From positions 2,976,001 to 3,040,000 of the forward strand of contig NZ_CP029482.1 in NCBI RefSeq assembly GCF_003151075.1: a stretch of DNA of 64,000 bases, read 5' to 3'. Each line of letters opens with the position of its first letter. The stretch's first letter is position 1. The notes under the pieces were generated by a model. That model saw only the letters and a list, made by a program, of their open reading frames with translations, was not told where the DNA came from and ran no database searches. This DNA is from Pseudomonas sp. 31-12 (GTDB lineage Bacteria; Pseudomonadota; Gammaproteobacteria; Pseudomonadales; Pseudomonadaceae). This document shows, piece by piece, positions 57,484 through 64,000 of the stretch. The position numbers and the translations under genes were made by a program.

Positions 57484-57561
57484 CTGCCCGTCATCACCGT
57501 CCTGTCACCGATTGGCGCCATAATGCCGCCCACTTCACACAAGGGGCAGCAGACGGTCGTT

Positions 57562-58269
57562 ATGGATAACCTGGGTTTTGGCAAAGTATTGCTGGTGGAA
57601 GACGATGAGAAGCTCGCCGGGTTGATCGCGCATTTTCTGTCCCAACATGGCTTTGAGGTCCGCCAAGTGCACCGCGGTGACCTCGCGCTGGCCGCCTTCC
57701 TCGAATTCAAACCGAAAGTTGTCGTGCTCGACCTGATGCTGCCGGGGCAGAGCGGGCTGCACGTGTGCCGCGCGATCCGCAGCGTGTCCGATACGCCGAT
57801 CGTCATTCTAACGGCCAAGGAAGACGATCTCGATCACATCCTCGGCCTTGAGTCTGGCGCCGACGACTATGTGATCAAACCGATCAAGCCGCCGGTGCTG
57901 CTGGCCCGCCTGCGTGCCTTGCAACGCCGTCAGACCCCGGACAGCAACGTGTGCAATGCCCTGGAGTTCGGCAACCTGAACATCGACCGCAGCTGCCGCG
58001 AAGTGCGGCTGGCGGGCGAGGTCATTGACATGACCACCATGGAATTCGAACTGCTGTGGTTGCTGGCCAGCGCAGCCGGCAAGACACTGTCTCGCGATGA
58101 CATCCTCAACCGCATGCGCGGGATTGCCTTCGACGGTCTCAACCGCAGTGTCGACGTCTACATCAGCAAATTGCGCGGCAAGCTCAAGGACAACCCGCGC
58201 GAACCAGTGTGCATCAAGACCATCTGGGGCAAGGGTTACCTGTTCAATCCGTTTGCGTGGGAGCTGTAA
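57562..58269 (+). CDS. OmpR-family response regulator, RstA-like
   Basis: 235 residues. The receiver domain has the acidic pair (VEDDEKLAG), phospho-Asp in VLDLMLPG, Thr in LTAKE and Lys in VIKPIKPP. The C-terminal winged helix (RGIAFDGLNRSVDVYISKLRGKLKDNP, IKTIWGKGYLFNPFAWE) is very close in style to E. coli RstA. ParR of P. aeruginosa is an alternative relation, supported by the position near acnB/usp. It is coupled to the kinase gene with no gap. Confidence 0.88.
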   Translation: MDNLGFGKVLLVEDDEKLAGLIAHFLSQHGFEVRQVHRGDLALAAFLEFKPKVVVLDLMLPGQSGLHVCRAIRSVSDTPIVILTAKEDDLDHILGLESGADDYVIKPIKPPVLLARLRALQRRQTPDSNVCNALEFGNLNIDRSCREVRLAGEVIDMTTMEFELLWLLASAAGKTLSRDDILNRMRGIAFDGLNRSVDVYISKLRGKLKDNPREPVCIKTIWGKGYLFNPFAWEL

Positions 58270-59556
58270 ATGCTGCGGTTATTTCTTGGGCTGTTTCTGG
58301 TGATGACCGTTGGCCTGGTCCTGGGGCTGCAAACCGTCGAGCGCACGTTCGATGCGCTGCTCGACGGTCAGATGCAGAGCTACAACCGCGAGGCGGTGCG
58401 TGGCCAGGCCTGGTCGCTGGCCGAGCAGTTGCGCGATCTGGACGGTTCGGACCGGGAGCAACAACTGGAAGCGGTGCGCCCCCACTATGGCTTGGGCCTG
58501 ACGTTGGTCGAGAGCAGTCAACTGGCCCTGACCGATCAGGAGAAAGCCGAGTTGGCCCTGGGGCTGCTGGTGATTCGCGACAAGTACACGCAGTTCATCT
58601 CGCGCATTGACGAAGGTTCTCAGTTGCTCAGCATCAAGCTGCCGGCCGAGCCCAGCCTGATGCCGTTCTACATTGCCGCGGCGTACCTGATGATCGCGGT
58701 GATGATCGGTTTTGTGTTGATGTTCTGGGTTCGTCCGCACTGGCTCGACCTGGAGAAACTGCGCCTGGCGGCCGAACGTTTTGGTGATAACGACCTGTCG
58801 TCGCGGATTCAGCTGTCCAAGCGCTCGAACATTCGTGACCTCTCCGAGCACTTCAACCTGATGGCGGCGCGCATCGAAGGCTTGATCGCCAACCAGCGCG
58901 AGCTGACCAACGCGGTGTCCCATGAATTGCGTACGCCGATTGCCCGGTTGTCGTTTGAACTGGACCAACTCAAACAACAACCCGATCCAACCCAGAACCG
59001 CGAACTGATTGCCGACATGTACGCCGACCTTGGTGAGCTGGAAGAAATGGTCTCCGAGCTGCTGACCTATGCCAGCCTTGAACGCGGTGCCACGGTCATC
59101 ACCCGGGAAAACATCCAGGCCAACAGTTGGCTGGACAGCGTGGTCGGCAGTGTGGCCCTGGAGGCCGAGGCCGCCGGGGTTCAGTTGTTGATCGTCGAGT
59201 GTCAGGTCGATGAGGTGCGCATCGAGCCGCGTTTCATGGCCCGCGCGGTGATCAACCTGCTGCGCAATGCCATTCGTTACGCCGATGAGCGAGTTGAAGT
59301 GTCGTTGGTCCGTACCGGTGATCACTACGAAGTGCGGGTCAACGATGATGGCCCCGGCGTGCCGGTGGACGGACGCGAGAAAATCTTCGAACCGTTCTCC
59401 CGCCTGGACGCCAGCCGTGATCGCCGCACGGGCGGGTTTGGTTTGGGGTTGGCATTGGTGCGGCGGGTGTCGCAATCCCATGGCGGGCAAGTGGAAGTGG
59501 CGGATTCACCGTGGGGCGGGGCGTCGTTTCGCATGACCTGGGCGCATCTGGATTAA
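58270..59556 (+). CDS. Sensor histidine kinase, RstB-like
   Basis: 428 residues. TM1 at 1-20, a periplasmic domain to about 135, TM2 (FYIAAAYLMIAVMIGFVLMFWV), HAMP, a HisKA domain with the phospho-His in AVSHELRTPIARL, and HATPase boxes NLLRNAIRYADE, DDGPGVP and GGFGLGLALV. It starts on the base after the regulator's stop. The likely input is envelope or ionic stress, by analogy with RstB/ParS. The MipA-like gene nearby may be a target or accessory. Confidence 0.9.
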   Translation: MLRLFLGLFLVMTVGLVLGLQTVERTFDALLDGQMQSYNREAVRGQAWSLAEQLRDLDGSDREQQLEAVRPHYGLGLTLVESSQLALTDQEKAELALGLLVIRDKYTQFISRIDEGSQLLSIKLPAEPSLMPFYIAAAYLMIAVMIGFVLMFWVRPHWLDLEKLRLAAERFGDNDLSSRIQLSKRSNIRDLSEHFNLMAARIEGLIANQRELTNAVSHELRTPIARLSFELDQLKQQPDPTQNRELIADMYADLGELEEMVSELLTYASLERGATVITRENIQANSWLDSVVGSVALEAEAAGVQLLIVECQVDEVRIEPRFMARAVINLLRNAIRYADERVEVSLVRTGDHYEVRVNDDGPGVPVDGREKIFEPFSRLDASRDRRTGGFGLGLALVRRVSQSHGGQVEVADSPWGGASFRMTWAHLD

Positions 59557-59580
59557 TGATGTGGTTCTTGCGGGCCCTAT

Positions 59581-59664
59581 CGCGGGCAAGCCACGCTCCC
59601 ACAGGATCGAGTCGTCCACAAATTATGCGAACGACTCGGTCCTGTGGGAGCGGGCTTGCCCGCG
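59581..59664. repeat. REPIN (inverted REP pair)
   Basis: Arms CGCGGGCAAGCCACGCTCCC (59581) and GGAGCGGGCTTGCCCGCG (ending 59664), with one extra base pair mismatch, between convergent rstB-like and mipA-like genes. Confidence 0.82.
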
Positions 59665-59690
59665 AAGAGGTCATCAGCAACACCGCATTA

Positions 59691-60479
59691 TCAGAAGGTG
59701 TACACAAACTGCCCAGCCAAAGAGGTCTGCAGCCTGCGCTCAACAATCGGACTGTCCGCCGCATCACCCGCCAGATACTGCACCGCCAGCACCGTCGAAA
59801 CACTCCACTGATCATCGATCGGCAATGACCAGCTCAACTCCGCCCCGCGACTCACCAGCCCACCATGAGTGTCATGCGCCCTGAACTGACTGCGTGAAGC
59901 CTGCGCCGCACTGACGCCATACCAGGTGCGCACGTAATTACCATCACCAAACTGACTGTTCAGGCTGCCCACGACCTTGCCATAGTCGCCCTCATAAAAC
60001 GGCGCGCTGATGCTCAGCTTCAGGCGATTCCAGGACGAGCCGGTGTCGTGATCGTCATCGTCCTTTTCCAGCGCATGTTCAAAACTGGCACCGAGAATGA
60101 TCGGGCCCATATTGTAAGTCCCGTCCAGCCCCAGCGCCGGCCGCGACTTGATCGAGCCCATGCCGTTAAGCTCATCCGAGCCTTTGAATCCGGTCTTGCG
60201 ATCCTTGCGCACATCGCTCGCGCCGATGTACACGCTCAGACCGAAGTCTTCTTCATCAAACACCCAGCCCAATCCCTTTTCCGTGCCCAGAAAGACTCCA
60301 TACGGGCTGACCACCTTGGCGCCCAGCAGCGGCGCCACCACGCGCTCATCGCTGCCGCTGTAACGCGGCACGCTGGCGGCACCGGCGCGCAAGGTGTAGC
60401 GCCAGTCTTCGGCGTGTAATGAATCGGCGGGAAACAGCAGGCAAAGCGAAGGCAACGACAGACACAGCGAACGTAGCAT
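59691..60479 (-). CDS. MipA/OmpV family outer-membrane protein
   Basis: About 262 residues from the ATG at 60479, with a signal peptide (LRSLCLSLPSLCLLFPADSLHA) and a beta-barrel of amphipathic strands. Family features are VAPLLGAKVVSPYGVFLG near the N-terminus and the C-terminal ERRLQTSLAGQFVYTF ending in Phe. In P. aeruginosa a MipA-type protein influences polymyxin-induced ParRS signalling. Proximity to the two-component pair suggests a similar link; inference only. Confidence 0.85.
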   Translation of the reverse strand: MLRSLCLSLPSLCLLFPADSLHAEDWRYTLRAGAASVPRYSGSDERVVAPLLGAKVVSPYGVFLGTEKGLGWVFDEEDFGLSVYIGASDVRKDRKTGFKGSDELNGMGSIKSRPALGLDGTYNMGPIILGASFEHALEKDDDDHDTGSSWNRLKLSISAPFYEGDYGKVVGSLNSQFGDGNYVRTWYGVSAAQASRSQFRAHDTHGGLVSRGAELSWSLPIDDQWSVSTVLAVQYLAGDAADSPIVERRLQTSLAGQFVYTF

Positions 60480-60581
60480 GGGAACACCCGAGGGGAGGTT
60501 GGATGCGCCCATGCTAGGCGGCTGCCGGCCGGCAATCTTTGAGAGCTTTGTCGGGAAACTGTCAAAGACTGTGAAGCAGCT

Positions 60582-61070
60582 TCAGCGGCTCAAACCCAGG
60601 CGTTCATGCCAGTCGGCAATGGACTCTTCGGGATAGACGTCGAACTGCTTGTCCCCGGGACGCATGCTGACTTCCACCCACGGCGCCTTTGAGTCGAGCA
60701 ACAAGTGCGTGTGTTCCGGCGGCACCGGCAGCGGGGTGTCGATGGCCGATGCAAACGGGTGAATCAGCTCCGGCCATTCGGGGCTATACACCCACAGGCA
60801 CGAGCCGCAGACCGAGCAGAAATGCCGGCCGAGGTTGCTGCGGTGAGCGCGCTTGTCGCCTTCGTTTTTCAGTTGCGCATGGTAGACCGCGACGTGCTTG
60901 CGTCCGCGAACCTTCAGGCTGGCGGCATCACCGGCAATATTGATCGAGTAACCGCCACCGCCCTGGGTCTTGCGGCAGATCGAGCAGTAGCAACGCTGAT
61001 ACGGGTAGGGGTGGGCGCTGGTCAAACGGAACGACACAGCGCCGCAATGGCAGGAACCTTCGAGCTGCAT
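60582..61070 (-). CDS. GFA-family zinc protein
   Basis: 162 residues of the glutathione-dependent formaldehyde-activating enzyme (GFA) family. Zn-binding cysteines are in GSCHCGAVSF, CYCSICRKTQGG and FCSVCGSCLW. GGTTCC-type upstream context is unremarkable. Most GFA paralogues have no proven formaldehyde activity, so the biochemical role is open. Confidence 0.88.
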   Translation of the reverse strand: MQLEGSCHCGAVSFRLTSAHPYPYQRCYCSICRKTQGGGGYSINIAGDAASLKVRGRKHVAVYHAQLKNEGDKRAHRSNLGRHFCSVCGSCLWVYSPEWPELIHPFASAIDTPLPVPPEHTHLLLDSKAPWVEVSMRPGDKQFDVYPEESIADWHERLGLSR

Positions 61071-61116
61071 GGGAACCTCCGACGAGGGTTGGGTTTACCC
61101 AAGACAGCCTAGACCG

Positions 61117-61521
61117 TCAGCGAGCTTCGACCGGCACCAGAATCGCATCGCCGGTCGCCACCAGTTTCAACTGGTCACCGGTTTGCGCGAACAGCTCGGC
61201 GCGGGCGAACACCTGCTTCTTGCCGGCCTTCACCACGCGGCCCCTAGCGATGAACACTTCACCGACGGCGGGTGCCAGGCAGTTGACCGAAAAGTGCGAG
61301 GCCAGCACGTTGCCGGCGACCGTCCCGGCGGCGAATCCGCAGGCCGTGTCGAGCAGCGCGCCGATCAGCCCGGCGTGCAGGAAACCGGCGTATTGCGCCA
61401 TGTCGGCTTCGCGAAAGGCCAGGGTCAGTTCGGCTTCGCCGCTTGCGGCTGCGGTCACTTCGAAGCCGGCCCAGCGGTTGAAGGCTGAGGTTGAGTTAAT
61501 CTGTTTGAGTGCGTTGAGCAT
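61117..61521 (-). CDS. PaaI-type hotdog-fold thioesterase
   Basis: 134 residues from the ATG at 61521, which has GGAGGG 7 bases upstream. The hotdog motif AQYAGFLHAGLIGALLDTACGFAAG includes the catalytic-type Asp, and the HFSVNCLAPAVGE strand follows. Members cleave acyl- or aryl-CoA thioesters. The neighbours give no substrate hint. Confidence 0.86.
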   Translation of the reverse strand: MLNALKQINSTSAFNRWAGFEVTAAASGEAELTLAFREADMAQYAGFLHAGLIGALLDTACGFAAGTVAGNVLASHFSVNCLAPAVGEVFIARGRVVKAGKKQVFARAELFAQTGDQLKLVATGDAILVPVEAR

Positions 61522-61628
61522 GACGAATCCCTCCGGTTGAGACACCAACATGCGCCGGGTTTTGGGGGATGTCATGGTGGATAAGGGTGGGTGATGAGCT
61601 GTTGGATTTGTGGTGAATGTGCCGGCCC

Positions 61629-61705
61629 CATCGCGAGCAGGCTCGCTCCCACAGTTGATCTGTGTCGTTCACAAATCCCCTGTGGGAGCGGGCTTGCCCG
61701 CGATG
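61629..61705. repeat. REPIN (inverted REP pair)
   Basis: Arms CATCGCGAGCAGGCTCGCTC (from 61629) and GAGCGGGCTTGCCCGCGATG (ending 61705) face each other between divergent genes. The two halves belong to slightly different core variants, so the stem contains mismatches. Confidence 0.8.
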
Positions 61706-61781
61706 AACGATAACGCGGTCCCGCTGGACGGCCACCCATGGCCAAGGCAGCATGGTCGCCTTCATCACCGGGGCTGAATTC

Positions 61782-62666
61782 ATGCGACGACTGCCTTCCT
61801 TAGCAGCACTCAGAACCTTCGAATGCGCCGCCCGTCACGCCCATTTCGGCCGGGCCGCCGCCGAGTTGTGCGTCACCGACAGTGCCGTCAGCCATCAGAT
61901 CCGCCAGCTCGAAGAGCACCTGGGCGTTTCGCTGTTCATCCGCGAGGGCCGACAAATACGCCCGACCATGGCCGCGGGCCGGTTGATGCAAAGCCTGCAG
62001 CAAGCTTTCGAACTGATCGGCGAAGCCTGCGATGAATTGCGTGACCCGTCATCGCTGGCGGTATTGCGCCTGGCGGTCACCGCCGAGCTCGCGCAAAAGT
62101 GGCTGATGAGTCGCCTCACGGACTTCTACGCGCGCTACCCGCACATCACGCTGCACCTTTACGAACAACCGATCGACGCCACGGCGCCGGGGGAAGACAT
62201 CGACCTGGCGATCACCTACGGCACGGGCCCGGTCGACAGCAGCGCGTACTTCGTCCGGCCTTTACCGGCGCTGCAATTCTTCCCGGTGTGCAGCCCCGGC
62301 CTGTTCAACCAGGGCACGTTGAAAACCCCAAAGGACCTGGCGCGCCACTGCTTGCTCCACGACGATCAGGACGGCAAGACCTGGACCGCATGGCTCACCA
62401 GCCATGCCGGTGATCAGCGGCCCCAGCGGCAACTGTATTTCGCCCATGCCGGCCTGGCACTGGAAGCGGCGGTGCAAGGGCAGGGCGTGGCCATGGGCGA
62501 CAATCTGACGGCTCAGGAAGACCTGCTCAGCGGTCGGCTGGTCCGGCCCTTCACCGCCAGCATGACCGCGCTCGGACAATACGCGCTGGTGTGTGAGCGG
62601 GTGCGCCTGGAGCGTCCGGCCGTGGCGCAGATGCTGGAATGGTTCAACGATCAGCTGATCGATTGA
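61782..62666 (+). CDS. LysR-family regulator, GcvA-like
   Basis: 294 residues from MRRLPSLAALRTFECAARH, the typical GcvA-type start. HTH: FGRAAAELCVTDSAVSHQIRQLEEHLG. The C-terminal substrate-binding domain includes IDLAITYGTGP and QGQGVAMGDNLTAQEDL. It lies on the same strand 100 bases before aguA, so it may regulate the agmatine/polyamine genes. P. aeruginosa uses a TetR (AguR) instead. Confidence 0.87.
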   Translation: MRRLPSLAALRTFECAARHAHFGRAAAELCVTDSAVSHQIRQLEEHLGVSLFIREGRQIRPTMAAGRLMQSLQQAFELIGEACDELRDPSSLAVLRLAVTAELAQKWLMSRLTDFYARYPHITLHLYEQPIDATAPGEDIDLAITYGTGPVDSSAYFVRPLPALQFFPVCSPGLFNQGTLKTPKDLARHCLLHDDQDGKTWTAWLTSHAGDQRPQRQLYFAHAGLALEAAVQGQGVAMGDNLTAQEDLLSGRLVRPFTASMTALGQYALVCERVRLERPAVAQMLEWFNDQLID

Positions 62667-62766
62667 TGAGTTGAATTCAAGTATTCCGAAATAATCATCG
62701 TTGGCGAGGAGGGCGCCGACGACCTTAGCCTGTGGTCATTCCAATTCCCGCTGATGAGGTCTGACC

Positions 62767-63891
62767 ATGGCACGTTTGCTCGATTCCACCCCGAAACTCG
62801 ACGGCTTCCGCCTGCCTGGCGAATTCGAAACCAAGGCTGGTTGCTGGCTCGGCTGGCCGGAGCGCACCGACGTCTGGCGCAACGGCGCCAAGCCTGCTCA
62901 GAAAGTCTGGGTGCAAATCGTCACCGCCATTGCCCAGAGCGAACCGGTGACGGTGTGTGCTTCCGCCGCACAATTCGCCACCGCTCGCCGCCAGTTGCCG
63001 CCTCAGGTTCGCGTGGTGGAAATGACCTGCAATGACACCTGGTTCCGCGACAGTGGCCCGTGTTTTGTGGTCAACGACGACAGCGGTGAAGTGCGTGGCG
63101 TCGACTTCGAGTTCAACGCCTATGGCGGTCTCGACGGTGGCTTGTACTACCCGTGGGACAAGGACGATCAGATCGCCAGCAAAATCCTCGAAATCGAACG
63201 CTTCGACCGTTACCGCGCACCGTTGATTGCCGAATTGGGCGGGATCCAGAGTGACGGCCAGGGCAGCATTCTCACCACCGAACAGTGCCTGCTCAACCGC
63301 AATCGCAACCAGCATCTGGGCAAGGAAGAAGTCACCCGCCGCCTGACCGATTACCTCGGCGCCGAGCAAATCATCTGGCTGCCACGAGGTTGCAAGTTCG
63401 ACGAAACCGACGGCCACGTCGACGACCTCGCGTGCTTCGTGCGTCCCGGTGAAGTGGTGCTGCAATGGACCGATAATTGCGATGACCCGCAGTGGGAAAT
63501 CTACCAAGAGGCCTACGACATTCTGCGCAGCACCCGCGACAGCCGTGGCCGCGAGTTGACCGTGCACAAATTGCCGCAACCGGATGTGCTGGAATGGACC
63601 GCTGAAGAGGCCGAAGGCCTGGACCAGCAGGACAGCACCCATACCCGTCAGGCCGGGACCCAGATCTGTGCGTCGTACATCAATTACTACGCCGGCAACA
63701 CTTCAATCGTGGTGCCGCTGTTTGGTGATCGCCACGATCAGGCGGCGCAAGCGACGCTGGCTGAGTTGTTCCCGAAACACAAAATTGTCGGCATCGAAAA
63801 CTCTCGGGAAATCCTCCTCGGCGGTGGCAATGTCGCGTGCATCACCATGCCGCAGTACGCGGCGCCTGCCCGCAACAAACAGGGAGCGTAA
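62767..63891 (+). CDS. aguA: Agmatine deiminase
   Basis: 374 residues, close to the usual 368. Guanidino-modifying enzyme fold with NDTWFRDSGPCF, KFDETDGHVDDLACFV (catalytic Asp/His) and the nucleophile Cys in LLGGGNVACITMPQ. It converts agmatine to N-carbamoylputrescine and ammonia in arginine decarboxylase-route catabolism. The aguB gene is not in view. It is followed after 2 bases by a polyamine-binding protein gene, forming an operon. Confidence 0.95.
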   Translation: MARLLDSTPKLDGFRLPGEFETKAGCWLGWPERTDVWRNGAKPAQKVWVQIVTAIAQSEPVTVCASAAQFATARRQLPPQVRVVEMTCNDTWFRDSGPCFVVNDDSGEVRGVDFEFNAYGGLDGGLYYPWDKDDQIASKILEIERFDRYRAPLIAELGGIQSDGQGSILTTEQCLLNRNRNQHLGKEEVTRRLTDYLGAEQIIWLPRGCKFDETDGHVDDLACFVRPGEVVLQWTDNCDDPQWEIYQEAYDILRSTRDSRGRELTVHKLPQPDVLEWTAEEAEGLDQQDSTHTRQAGTQICASYINYYAGNTSIVVPLFGDRHDQAAQATLAELFPKHKIVGIENSREILLGGGNVACITMPQYAAPARNKQGA

Positions 63892-63893
63892 TC

Positions 63894-64000
63894 ATGGGCC
63901 TGCACAAACTGACTCAAGCGTTACTGCTGGTGCTTGCACCCTGGTGTGTGCAGGCCGCCGACACCGCGAAACCGGTGGTGAACCTGTACATCTGGGGCGA
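63894..64000 (+). CDS. Polyamine ABC transporter substrate-binding protein (3' end missing)
   Basis: Only the first 35 codons are in the window. A signal peptide (MGLHKLTQALLLVLAPWCVQAA) and the mature start VVNLYIWG match PotF/SpuD-type periplasmic putrescine/spermidine-binding proteins. ATG with AGGGAG 7 bases upstream. The coding region continues beyond 64000. Confidence 0.75.
   Translation, partial: MGLHKLTQALLLVLAPWCVQAADTAKPVVNLYIWG

Overview
The window is about 64 kb of a GC-rich gammaproteobacterial chromosome, almost certainly a Pseudomonas of the P. fluorescens/P. putida type. The evidence is gene content (pqqE-ercA-ercS, uronate dehydrogenase operon, OprD porin, pre/pyd pyrimidine genes, DUF1652, an acnB-DUF1289-usp block, agmatine deiminase) together with many REP/REPIN hairpins built on cores such as TGTGGGAGCGGGCTTGC. 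No rRNA, tRNA, CRISPR array, insertion sequence or prophage was seen. Gene names rest on reading motifs by eye; no database search was run.

Layout. 1-3.8 kb: 3' part of pqqE, then ercA and the hybrid kinase ercS (PQQ-dependent alcohol oxidation and its control). 3.8-11 kb, minus strand: a uronic-acid oxidation block (OprD porin, uronate dehydrogenase, SMP-30 lactonase, TRAP transporter DctPQM, aldose-1-epimerase-like protein) with repeated GTYATACGAYRAC-like operator candidates. 11.3-19.9 kb: reductive pyrimidine catabolism (TetR/RutR-like regulator, PreA, PreT, dihydropyrimidinase, NCS1 permease, N-carbamoyl-amino acid amidohydrolase). 19.9-29 kb: mixed accessory metabolism (split YeeE/YedE transporter, PAS-LuxR regulator, small DUF1652 and lipoprotein genes, Gfo/Idh oxidoreductase, SDR, phosphotransferase, 2-hydroxyacid dehydrogenase, TetR, tautomerase).

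29-50.3 kb is the most unusual part. A 1,029-residue exported multicopper oxidase lies next to a type I secretion operon (ABC, HlyD, TolC). That operon is divergent from an 11.8-kb gene for a 3,922-residue RTX protein carrying two full animal-type haem peroxidase domains. The multicopper oxidase has a good sigma-54 (-24/-12) promoter preceded by two CCCC-rich/GGGG-rich palindromic sites. The same arrangement, a sigma-54 promoter plus the same two sites, recurs downstream of the oxidase gene, where it would drive an unannotated 31-residue single-TM microprotein followed by a tautomerase gene. This points to a sigma-54/enhancer-controlled extracellular oxidation module. Manganese oxidation is one plausible role, by analogy with the multicopper oxidases and MopA-type peroxidase of P. 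putida GB-1, but that is inference.

50.5-64 kb is mostly conserved core: an amino-acid permease of the SdaC/HAAAP type, acnB (GTG start), a DUF1289 protein, a tandem universal stress protein, miaE, an RstA/RstB-like two-component pair, a MipA/OmpV outer-membrane protein, a GFA-family protein, a PaaI-type thioesterase, a GcvA-like LysR regulator, agmatine deiminase aguA and the start of a polyamine-binding protein gene cut by the window edge.
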